From assembly GCA_026985685.1 (NCBI GenBank), contig JALSQA010000032.1, forward strand, positions 1-5,309: DNA of 5,309 nucleotides, in the 5' to 3' direction. The stretch's first letter is position 1. Each line of letters opens with the position of its first letter. The notes under the pieces are model-generated. The model worked only from the letters and a program-made list of their open reading frames with translations, was not told the origin of the DNA and made no database searches. The stretch is from Campylobacterales bacterium (lineage in GTDB: Bacteria; Campylobacterota; Campylobacteria; Campylobacterales; QNZT01). A program made the translations under genes and the position numbers. This document shows, piece after piece, positions 1 to 4,878 of the stretch.

Positions 1-270
1 TTCATTTTTGTTTACAATAGTATGATAAAAACCTTGTGAACGATAATAAAAAGATAATGTTTCTTGAAATGAATTTGCAATTTTAGGATTTATTTTGGGA
101 TTTGCTTTTTTCCAAAACTCATACCATGAAGGTCTTGGCAAAGCCAAAGCATCATAAATTGCATTTGTTTTTATGGCATGATTGCCTTGTACTTTTAGTG
201 TTTTAAATGTCTGTGAAGCATTTAGTAATGCTACAAAAAGTGTCAGTAACAAAATAAGACGTAATTTCAC
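1..270 (-). CDS. BamA/TamA-family outer-membrane protein, N-terminal part (runs off left edge)
   Basis: The 90 visible residues begin with a signal peptide: basic MKLR, a hydrophobic run to about residue 16, and a likely cleavage after LLNA (residues 16-18). The rest, about residues 22-90, reads as a POTRA domain. It starts with a strand of the type FKTLKVQGNHAIKTNAI and ends with the typical helix and strand FYYRSQGFYHTIV (residues 74-86). Proteins of this family fold substrates into, or assemble complexes at, the outer membrane through periplasmic POTRA domains and a C-terminal barrel, which here lies outside the window. I chose the GTG at 270 because AGGGG (280-276) lies 5 bases upstream. 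A second GTG at 276 overlaps that site and is less likely. The gene is downstream of the lipoprotein gene on the same strand but has its own promoter. Whether it is BamA, TamA or another member cannot be decided from this fragment. Confidence 0.72.
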   Translation of the reverse strand, partial: MKLRLILLLTLFVALLNASQTFKTLKVQGNHAIKTNAIYDALALPRPSWYEFWKKANPKINPKIANSFQETLSFYYRSQGFYHTIVNKNE

Positions 271-298
271 TAACACCCCTCGTTTGATATAGTCATAG

Positions 299-322
299 AT
301 TATAGCAAAAAAACATTTTGAT
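299..322 (-). promoter_or_regulatory. Promoter for the BamA/TamA-type gene
   Basis: The minus strand has a perfect TATAAT at 304-299, preceded by GTTTTTTTGC. This matches the T-rich -16 region plus -10 box known for the vegetative sigma factor in Campylobacter and Helicobacter, where a -35 box is usually missing. The predicted start of transcription is near 292, giving a leader of about 20 nt before the GTG at 270. Confidence 0.68.
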
Positions 323-346
323 AAAAATATTTAACTTTGTAAGCTC

Positions 347-1246
347 TTAAAGTCCTATATTAATCCATGTTGTATGAATTGTGTGATTTTGATAAGGTTG
401 ATATCTGTTTTTTACTATTAAATCTACATAATAGTCATCTTGTGGAATGACTAAAATTTGTATGTATTTGTTTGTGATTTTAAAGATCCCACTAGAGGGA
501 TTGTGATCTTTGTAACCTTGCATTGGTTCTATGGTACTAAAAGATAATCTACCTAGATAACTATTATAAAGACTTCCACTGTAATTGTAACGATATTGTA
601 AAGTTAATGTATCAAGATGAAAATCAAGCACAACATCATTAAAAGTATCTTTTTGGTAAAAGTGATTATTTTCTATACTAAGATAGTTTGTTGAAAAAGT
701 GATATTTAAATTTTCTGTAGGATTGTCAAAATCATAATGAACCCCTAAAGATCCATCAAAATAGATGTCACTATTATTTGTATAAAAATGCGTATTAGCA
801 TAATTTACATTAAAGTTCAAAAGTGTACTTTGGTAATCTTGCATATTTTGATAAATATCAAAAGAGATAGTCCCATTAATACGATTTTCATCGTAGTATG
901 GTGCTATAAAAGAGCAGTCATTGTACTCTATACCAAAACTATCACCACTGCTGAAAGTTAGACTAAAGTCACTTCCTTCAAAGCGGATTGTTGCATATCC
1001 ATTGTCTTGACAAGTGTATCGATTTGAAAAATAGTCTCTGTTTTGATGAGTTCTTTGTAAGTTTTGTAAACCATCAGAAGTAATTATACCAGCACGATTG
1101 ATATCATTTTGTGAACTTAAAACTTCTTTGACAATTTTTTTGATTTCATAATCACTAACATTATTTTGATAATCTAGTGAATCAACTTGAATGACACAGC
1201 CACCTAGCATTAAAAGAGTTAATAAAAGTATACTTAATGCTCTCAT
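347..1246 (-). CDS. Predicted outer-membrane lipoprotein of unknown function
   Basis: This 299-residue protein starts with a lipoprotein signal peptide, MRALSILLLTLLMLGGC. The lipobox is LGGC (residues 14-17) with Cys17 as the lipidated residue. The next residue is Val, not Asp, which by the E. coli rule favours the outer membrane. The mature part is rich in Asn, Tyr, Asp and Phe and looks beta-stranded throughout. Residues 78-128 contain a paired-cysteine block, TCQDNGYATIRF...SGDSFGIEYNDC...INGTISF, with Cys79 and Cys111. It resembles a Cys-Gly/GD/Cys/NGT pattern I recall from other exported proteobacterial proteins, but I cannot name a family. The start is supported by AAGGA at 1257-1253, 6 bases before the ATG. 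The BamA/TamA-type gene lies 76 bp downstream. A MITE-like element ends just above the ribosome binding site. The coding call is firm; the function is unknown. Confidence 0.85.
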   Translation of the reverse strand: MRALSILLLTLLMLGGCVIQVDSLDYQNNVSDYEIKKIVKEVLSSQNDINRAGIITSDGLQNLQRTHQNRDYFSNRYTCQDNGYATIRFEGSDFSLTFSSGDSFGIEYNDCSFIAPYYDENRINGTISFDIYQNMQDYQSTLLNFNVNYANTHFYTNNSDIYFDGSLGVHYDFDNPTENLNITFSTNYLSIENNHFYQKDTFNDVVLDFHLDTLTLQYRYNYSGSLYNSYLGRLSFSTIEPMQGYKDHNPSSGIFKITNKYIQILVIPQDDYYVDLIVKNRYQPYQNHTIHTTWINIGL

Positions 1247-1259
1247 GACTTGTCCTTTT

Positions 1260-1268
1260 TGTTTTTAT
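1260..1268 (+). repeat. Putative target-site duplication, left copy
   Basis: TGTTTTTAT is repeated exactly at 1392-1400, directly outside the right inverted repeat. The run is T-rich, so a chance match is not excluded, but its position exactly at both ends of the element argues for a duplication. Confidence 0.65.
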
Positions 1269-1269
1269 T

Positions 1270-1294
1270 GAATCCTCTGAATAATCTATTTTAT
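1270..1294 (+). repeat. Left terminal inverted repeat of the MITE-like element
   Basis: It pairs with 1367-1391 at 23 of 25 positions. The mismatches are C1277 against A1384 and T1291 against G1370. In lipoprotein mRNA (minus strand) the first becomes a G-U pair, so the transcript can fold into a nearly unbroken long stem. Confidence 0.85.
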
Positions 1295-1366
1295 CTCAAA
1301 TGGCTTCACGGTGGGTACCCCAAAAATTTGGTAAAATTTTGACCCTTACGTTGCAGATGTTGTTCT

Positions 1367-1391
1367 ATAGAATAGATTATTCAAAGGATTC
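1367..1391 (-). repeat. Right terminal inverted repeat of the MITE-like element
   Basis: This is the reverse-complement partner of 1270-1294. It ends in GGATTC and is followed directly by the second copy of the 9-bp direct repeat. Confidence 0.85.
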
Positions 1392-1400
1392 TGTTTTTAT
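1392..1400 (+). repeat. Putative target-site duplication, right copy
   Basis: This is an exact copy of 1260-1268, lying next to the last base of the right inverted repeat. Confidence 0.65.
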
Positions 1401-1532
1401 AAGTATAAAATTTTATTGTGAAATGATTGTGAGAGTTGTAATAAAACTGATAAAAGAAATTAATTTTTTTCTTTACTACCATTTTAAGAGCCTTTGGATT
1501 ACCATTTGGTAACTATTTTTAAAGGAAATTTA
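1401..1532. other. Intergenic region upstream of the DUF2231 gene
   Basis: AT-rich, with no credible gene. It holds the tentative divergent promoter described at 1402-1407 and a small inverted repeat, TTACC/GGTAA (1499-1503 and 1508-1512, loop ATTT). That repeat ends 8 bases before the ribosome binding site AAAGGAAA and might fold in the mRNA leader. Confidence 0.5.
1402..1407 (-). promoter_or_regulatory. Candidate -10 box of the lipoprotein gene, separated from it by the insertion
   Basis: On the minus strand 1407-1402 reads TATACT behind ATTTT, a fair -10 box. Transcription would start near 1395. That gives a leader of about 149 nt containing the whole MITE-like element; without the element and one direct-repeat copy the leader would be about 17 nt. 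On the plus strand the same place reads AGTATAAAAT (TATAAA at 1404-1409), which could serve the DUF2231 gene with a leader of about 115 nt. The region is AT-rich, so both calls are tentative. Confidence 0.35.
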
Positions 1533-2045
1533 ATGGGAATATCTCGTATGGATCAGGCTGTATATAATGTTTTGAATGCTTCTCCTATTGATTTAGGATA
1601 TTATCATCCTTATATTGTTGATTTTGCTGTTGTTTTACCAGTAGTAGCGATATTTTTTCACTTTGTAAGCATACTTGTTGCAGGTAAAGACAATAAAGAT
1701 ACAGATTTTTTTAAAGCTGCTAACATTCTCTTTTTTGGAAGTGTGATAGCTATTATCCTGGCATATATTACCGGTATAGACGGCAGTGTAGAAATGCGTG
1801 AATCACTTAGTCGCGAAGGCAGACAATTGTTTGATGCACACGCTGCTTTAGGAAGATATCTATTTCTTGGATTTTTTCTTTTATTATTGATTAAGTTAAT
1901 TTCCCTTGTCGTCAAAAAAGAGGCAGTACGTTACCTTGTAGGTACACTCTTTTTTATCGCAGTGTTGGTTTTGTTATACCAAAATACACTAGGAAATTCA
2001 CTTGTATTTGATTACGCCGCAGGTGTAGTGACATCACCATATTGA
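1533..2045 (+). CDS. DUF2231-family integral membrane protein
   Basis: The protein has 170 residues from the ATG at 1533, which has AAAGGAAA 5 bases upstream; the ATG at 1494 would add 13 residues and has no ribosome site. Four hydrophobic helices are visible at about residues 28-50, 61-81, 107-128 and 133-150, so it is an inner-membrane protein. Family hallmarks are HP (His25-Pro26) before the first helix, a TGIDGS turn (80-85) after the second, DAHAALG with His103 before the third, and the C-terminal LYQNTLGNSLVFDYAAGV (148-165). Conserved histidines such as His25 and His103 are candidates for heme or metal binding. That is inference; the family has no settled biochemical role that I can state. 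The gene stands alone, with divergent genes to the left and a separately promoted purH to the right. Confidence 0.82.
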   Translation: MGISRMDQAVYNVLNASPIDLGYYHPYIVDFAVVLPVVAIFFHFVSILVAGKDNKDTDFFKAANILFFGSVIAIILAYITGIDGSVEMRESLSREGRQLFDAHAALGRYLFLGFFLLLLIKLISLVVKKEAVRYLVGTLFFIAVLVLLYQNTLGNSLVFDYAAGVVTSPY

Positions 2046-2052
2046 AAATATC

Positions 2053-2070
2053 AGATTTATAATCTTTTTA
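2053..2070 (+). terminator. Weak candidate terminator after the DUF2231 gene
   Basis: AGATT (2053-2057) and AATCT (2061-2065) form a 5-bp, AT-rich stem with a TAT loop, followed by TTTTA. It lies 8 bases after the TGA stop. The stem is weak and TATAAT occurs within it by chance, so this is a low-confidence call. Confidence 0.3.
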
Positions 2071-2186
2071 TCAAGAAAAAACAGTAAAATAAATCTATAC
2101 AAATAGACTTATAAAGTTATATTTGAAAGATGGAGTTTATATACAGCTTTTACATAAATATTTTCAAAATAAAAAAGGAAGTAGTG

Positions 2187-2241
2187 CTTTTATCTACATC
2201 TAAAAGTTTGTTATAATTGTTAATATTTGATGTAGCTAAAG
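2187..2241. repeat. Spaced inverted repeat around the purH promoter (candidate operator)
   Basis: CTACATC (2194-2200) and GATGTAG (2229-2235) are perfect reverse complements. Weaker matches extend outward (CTTT at 2187-2190 against AAAG at 2238-2241). The arms are 35 bp apart centre to centre, a little over three helical turns. They enclose the -10 box and the predicted transcription start, as an operator or looping site might. No known regulator is identified. Confidence 0.4.
2212..2217 (+). promoter_or_regulatory. purH promoter, -10 box TATAAT
   Basis: A perfect TATAAT preceded by AAGTTTGT fits the Campylobacterota vegetative promoter pattern of a T-rich -16 region without a strong -35 box. 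Transcription would start near 2224, giving purH a leader of about 143 nt that contains all the hairpins at 2265-2340. Confidence 0.62.
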
Positions 2242-2264
2242 TACCATTTCCATTAAAAAAGCAC

Positions 2265-2340
2265 AGTTCAACGTGTGTGAGCCCTGGGCTTGGGAGAACT
2301 AAGCGTTAGCGTAGTTCAAAATGGGCTTTGCCCATTTTGA
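2265..2340 (+). repeat. Cluster of palindromes in the purH leader
   Basis: Three hairpins can be drawn. A: AGTTC (2265-2269) with GAACT (2296-2300), enclosing AGCCC/GGGCT (2280-2284/2286-2290). B: GAACTA (2296-2301) with TAGTTC (2312-2317), plus an inner GC/GC pair around GTTA. C: TCAAAATGGGC (2316-2326) with GCCCATTTTGA (2330-2340), a perfect 11-bp stem with a TTT loop. A and B exclude each other, and B overlaps C by two bases. Stem C is not followed by a T run, so it is not a standard terminator. The cluster may be a regulatory leader or a dispersed palindromic repeat; the sequence alone does not decide. Confidence 0.6.
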
Positions 2341-2366
2341 CGTATTAAAGATAAAAAAGGAAAATT

Positions 2367-3899
2367 GTGAGAGCACTCATTAGTGTAAGTGATAAAAGTG
2401 GAGTAGTTGCATTTGCAAAAGGTTTGGAAGATTTAGGTTATGAGATTATCTCAACAGGAGGAACTTATAAACTTCTCAAAAGTGAAGGTGTTAATGCGAT
2501 AGAGATTAGTGAGGTCACTAAATTTCCAGAGATGTTTGATGGTCGTGTTAAAACATTAAATCCTCTTATTCATGGTGGTATATTACATCGCAGGGATTTA
2601 AAAGATCATGTCGATATGGCACAAGAACATGGAATAGAAGGAATTGATTTAGTATGTGTAAATCTATATCCATTTAAAGAGACGATAGAAAAAACAGATG
2701 ATTTTGATGAGATAATTGAAAATATTGACATTGGTGGACCAGCAATGGTTAGAAGTGCAGCCAAAAATTTTGCTGATGTGATAATTGTTACAGATACGGC
2801 TGATTTTGATGATGTTTTAAATCGTTTAAAAGATGGAGAAAATACGATTGAATTTAGACGAGATTTGATGATCAAAGCTTATGAGCATACAGCAGCATAT
2901 GATGCAATGATAGCAAATTACATGAATTATAGATTCAATCAAGGTTTTGGAGATAAACAATTTATCGTAGGTAAGAAAGTTTTCGATACAAGATATGGAG
3001 AAAATCCACACCAAAAAGGTGCTTTGTATGAGTTTGATTCTTTTTTCAGTGACCATTTTAGAGCATTGAAAGGGGAGGCTAGTTTTAATAATATGACAGA
3101 TATAAATGGTGCATTGAAAATTGCTGCTTCATTTGGAGAAGATCCAGCTGTATCTATCATAAAACACGCCAATCCTTGTGGCTTTGCTATCGCCGAAAAC
3201 TTGTATGATAGTTATGTAGAAGCATTAAAATGTGATCCTATATCTGCTTTTGGTGGTGTAGTTGCTATAAATGGTACACTCGATGCAAAACTTGCTAAAA
3301 AAATCAATGAAATTTTTACAGAAGTAATTATCGCTGCAAATGTAACAGAAGATGCTTTAGAAGTTTTTGCAGCTAAAAAACGTATTAAAATATTTACGCA
3401 AGATCAACCATTTCTTGCATTATCTGATGATTTGTATGATTTTAAACATATTGATGGTGGATTTGTTTACCAAGAGAGTGATAAAGTTGGTGCAGATGAA
3501 GTCAAAAATGCCAGACAAGTTAGTGAACTTAGTGCAACAAAAACAGAATTAAAAGATCTTGAAATTGCATACAAAGTTGCTTCATTAACCAAATCAAACT
3601 GTGTTGTTTATGTAAAAGATGGTGCGATGGTAGCCATAGGTATGGGCATGACAAGTCGTGTAGATGCTGCTAAATGTGCCTTAGAAAAAGCAAAAGAGAG
3701 TGGCTTAGATGTCAGCGGCTCAGCAATGGCTAGTGAAGCATTTTTCCCATTTAGAGATAGTATTGATGCAGCTGCAAAAGCAGGTGTCAAAGCAGTGATA
3801 GAGCCAGGTGGAAGTATCCGTGATGATGAAGTCATCCAGGCAGCTAATGAGCATGGTATGAGTCTGTATTTTAGTGAAGTAAGACACTTTTTACACTAA
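2367..3899 (+). CDS. purH: Bifunctional AICAR transformylase / IMP cyclohydrolase
   Basis: PurH carries out the last two steps of de novo purine synthesis in the cytoplasm: formylation of AICAR with 10-formyl-tetrahydrofolate, then ring closure to IMP. The 510 residues match the usual family length. The N-terminal MGS-like cyclohydrolase domain (about 1-190) shows ALISVSDKSGVV, STGGTYKLL (29-37), FDGRVKTLNPLIHGGIL (57-73) and DIGGPAMVRSAAKN (121-134). The transformylase domain shows RYGENPHQ (209-216), SFNNMTDINGAL (239-250) and KHANPCG, with the catalytic pair Lys266-His267. The end is also typical: ASEAFFPFRDSID, EPGGSIRDDEV and VRHFLH. KTLNP replaces the more common KTLHP. The start is a GTG with AAAAAGG upstream, and the residues after it match the usual N-terminus. 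All key motifs are present, so the enzyme should be active. The gene has its own promoter and a long structured leader. Confidence 0.97.
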   Translation: MRALISVSDKSGVVAFAKGLEDLGYEIISTGGTYKLLKSEGVNAIEISEVTKFPEMFDGRVKTLNPLIHGGILHRRDLKDHVDMAQEHGIEGIDLVCVNLYPFKETIEKTDDFDEIIENIDIGGPAMVRSAAKNFADVIIVTDTADFDDVLNRLKDGENTIEFRRDLMIKAYEHTAAYDAMIANYMNYRFNQGFGDKQFIVGKKVFDTRYGENPHQKGALYEFDSFFSDHFRALKGEASFNNMTDINGALKIAASFGEDPAVSIIKHANPCGFAIAENLYDSYVEALKCDPISAFGGVVAINGTLDAKLAKKINEIFTEVIIAANVTEDALEVFAAKKRIKIFTQDQPFLALSDDLYDFKHIDGGFVYQESDKVGADEVKNARQVSELSATKTELKDLEIAYKVASLTKSNCVVYVKDGAMVAIGMGMTSRVDAAKCALEKAKESGLDVSGSAMASEAFFPFRDSIDAAAKAGVKAVIEPGGSIRDDEVIQAANEHGMSLYFSEVRHFLH

Positions 3900-3912
3900 A
3901 GGGCTTTGTCCT
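3900..3912 (+). repeat. Short hairpin directly after the purH stop
   Basis: AGGGC (3900-3904) and GTCCT (3908-3912) form a 5-bp stem (one G-U) with a TTT loop, starting just after the TAA. Its core resembles leader stem C (GGGCTTTGCCC). There is no T run after it, so transcription may well continue into the acyltransferase gene 65 bp downstream. Confidence 0.35.
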
Positions 3913-3964
3913 ATAGTCGATATGCTAATGTAAGAACTCTAAGAAACAAAGGAAAACAAAAATA

Positions 3965-4564
3965 ATGATAGCAAAAGTTTTAACAGGAAGATTGGGTGGT
4001 ATATTTGCCCTAAAACAAAAAGCAAATAGTGCAAAAGGTATCATGAAAAAACTCTATACAACATTGTATTATATGTATCAGTATGAAAATGGTAGTAGTG
4101 TTAATGTTGTAACATCTTTTGCAGATAAACCATGTCTGCCTCATGATTTAAAAGCTATCTTTGTTTCTGGTCCTGCAAAAGTTGGTAAATGTTGTGTGAT
4201 ATTTCATAATGTTACTATCAATGCGATCAATCATATCGATGATAAAAAATTTGGTGCACCTGTAGTAGGAGATCACTGTTATATATCTCCTGGTGTAACT
4301 ATCATGGGAAATTGTAAGATAGGAAATCATGTGCGAATAGATGCAAATGCTATGATCACAGAAGATATCCCTGATAATTCTATAGTAGAAGTTTTACAAG
4401 ACGGTAGCCAAAAGATAACAACATATCCCAAAGATAAGAAAGTAGATACTAAGTACTACTCACATAACGGCAAAAAATGGATATGCAATGATGAAAATGG
4501 TACTTGGCAAGATGTAACAGATGAAAAAAAACTCAAAAAATTATTTGAGATGTATGGTAAGTAG
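3965..4564 (+). CDS. Hexapeptide-repeat (left-handed beta-helix) acetyltransferase, serine-acetyltransferase-like
   Basis: This 199-residue protein has a left-handed beta-helix core at about residues 64-142. Imperfect hexapeptides are visible in IFVSGPAKVGKCCVIFHNVTINA, then GAPVVGDHCYISPGVTIMGNCKIGNHVRIDANAMITEDIPDNSIVEV. The layout matches the serine acetyltransferase / polysaccharide O-acetyltransferase branch, which moves acetyl groups from acetyl-CoA; the acceptor is unknown. His60 (LPHD) and His81 (FHNVTI) are candidate active-site residues. The helical N-terminal domain of true CysE is missing: only about 60 residues precede the helix. Residues 146-199 form a charged tail rich in Lys, Asp and Trp (KWICNDENGTWQDVTDEKK) that I do not recognise. 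AAAGGA lies 11 bases before the ATG. It is 65 bp after purH on the same strand and may be co-transcribed with it, but I see no functional link. Confidence 0.78.
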   Translation: MIAKVLTGRLGGIFALKQKANSAKGIMKKLYTTLYYMYQYENGSSVNVVTSFADKPCLPHDLKAIFVSGPAKVGKCCVIFHNVTINAINHIDDKKFGAPVVGDHCYISPGVTIMGNCKIGNHVRIDANAMITEDIPDNSIVEVLQDGSQKITTYPKDKKVDTKYYSHNGKKWICNDENGTWQDVTDEKKLKKLFEMYGK

Positions 4565-4565
4565 G

Positions 4566-4637
4566 ATGGAAGAATACCACCAAATTAAATTTATAAATTA
4601 TGAATCTGTGGCAATAAGAGATAAACTAACGAACTAA
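4566..4637 (+). CDS. Doubtful 23-residue ORF after the acyltransferase gene
   Basis: An ATG one base after the acyltransferase stop opens a frame reading MEEYHQIKFINYESVAIRDK and ending after LTN. AGTAGG abuts the ATG, too close for a normal ribosome site. It could be the start of a former operon gene whose remainder was lost when the toxin-antitoxin region arrived, or simply chance. No function can be given. Confidence 0.15.
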   Translation: MEEYHQIKFINYESVAIRDKLTN

Positions 4638-4659
4638 AATTAATAATTTTTGATATAAT
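4636..4659 (+). promoter_or_regulatory. Promoter of the toxin-antitoxin operon with a possible AT-rich operator
   Basis: TATAAT at 4654-4659 follows TTTTTGA, again the Campylobacterota pattern. Transcription would start near 4666, about 14 nt before the antitoxin ATG, with AAAGG (4669-4673) as ribosome site. Just upstream, AAAATT (4636-4641) and AATTTT (4645-4650) form a small dyad where antitoxin autoregulation could act. In such AT-rich DNA the dyad is weak evidence. Confidence 0.6.
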
Positions 4660-4679
4660 AGAGCAAAAAAAGGTTTATT

Positions 4680-4877
4680 ATGCGGTTAACAGTTGATATA
4701 AAAGATGAAAAAGTTGTTGATAAAGTTATTTGGTTTTTGAATAGTTTAAAACATCAAGGCGTAGAGATAGTTAAGCATAAAGATGATAACTACAACAAAT
4801 ACTTAGAAAAGTTAGAAAATTTATCAAAAGAATATAAAAATGGCAATCGAGAAGATTTTCAAGAATATATAGTATAA
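4680..4877 (+). CDS. Antitoxin of a RelE/ParE-type toxin-antitoxin pair
   Basis: This is a small, charged 65-residue protein. Residues 1-32 (MRLTVDIKDEKVVDKVIWFLNSLKHQGVEIVK) could form a short strand and a helix suited to dimerisation or DNA binding. Residues 33-65 are a Lys/Glu/Asn/Tyr-rich tail of the kind that wraps around and blocks the toxin. The call rests mainly on position: it is followed after one base by a RelE-like toxin gene, the standard antitoxin-first order, and it has its own promoter. In such systems the antitoxin, alone or with the toxin, usually represses the operon. It resembles short antitoxins found with RelE-type toxins in Campylobacterota, but I cannot assign it to a named antitoxin family. 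Confidence 0.72.
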   Translation: MRLTVDIKDEKVVDKVIWFLNSLKHQGVEIVKHKDDNYNKYLEKLENLSKEYKNGNREDFQEYIV

Positions 4878-4878
4878 G

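Larger units (their letters stand above)
1269..1391. mobile_element. MITE-like non-autonomous insertion element (about 123 bp)
   Basis: Two arms, 1270-1294 and 1367-1391, form a terminal inverted repeat with 23 of 25 positions matching; both differences are transitions. The outer end reads GAATCC and the inner part TGAATAATCTATT. Immediately outside lies an exact 9-bp direct repeat, TGTTTTTAT, at 1260-1268 and 1392-1400, as expected for a target-site duplication. One extra T at 1269 makes the left boundary uncertain by one base. The 72-bp core holds the palindromes GGGTACCC (1313-1320), CCAAAAATTTGG (1320-1331) and AAAATTTT (1333-1340), and no transposase gene. A 9-bp duplication is common for IS4-, IS5- and IS1-type transposases, but the parent element cannot be named here. 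It could alternatively be a regulatory inverted repeat with a chance direct repeat, which I think less likely. Confidence 0.68.
2046..2366. other. 321-bp intergenic region: purH promoter and structured leader
   Basis: The first half (2046-2180) is very AT-rich, and apart from a weak terminator I see nothing definite in it. The second half holds a strong promoter inside a spaced dyad (2187-2241) and then a GC-richer island of hairpins (2265-2340) directly before the purH ribosome binding site. No convincing protein-coding gene was found. Confidence 0.7.

Noticed and set aside
135..147. TTGGC-AAA-GCCAA inverted repeat
   Set aside because: It lies within the BamA/TamA-type coding region, where the bases encode an ordinary Ala-Leu-Ala-Leu-Pro stretch; no sign of a separate role.
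1300..1512. 70-residue plus-strand open frame starting inside the MITE-like element
   Set aside because: There is no ribosome binding site; the frame crosses the element's core, right inverted repeat and flanking AT-rich DNA, and the composition looks like random AT-rich translation. It also ends within the true upstream region of the DUF2231 gene.
1494..1532. Upstream ATG as the start of the DUF2231 protein
   Set aside because: It has no ribosome site, whereas the ATG at 1533 has AAAGGAAA at the right distance.
1658..1915. Minus-strand open frame inside the DUF2231 gene
   Set aside because: It is opposite a clear membrane-protein gene with family motifs and has no independent support.
2273..2302. 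Nine-residue GTG frame (two Trp codons) in the purH leader
   Set aside because: There is no ribosome site and purine synthesis has no expected link to tryptophan codons; most likely chance.
2316..2340. Leader stem C as an intrinsic terminator
   Set aside because: The stem is strong, but CGTATTAAAG follows instead of a T run, on a leader that must be read through into purH.
2321..2383. Possible 20-residue leader peptide overlapping the purH start
   Set aside because: Its ATG is buried inside the perfect 11-bp hairpin, has no ribosome site, and the peptide shows no codon pattern that would suggest attenuation.
2606..3835. Several open frames in other reading frames within purH (both strands)
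   Set aside because: They lie entirely inside a complete, motif-rich purH and show no start signals or recognisable protein features.
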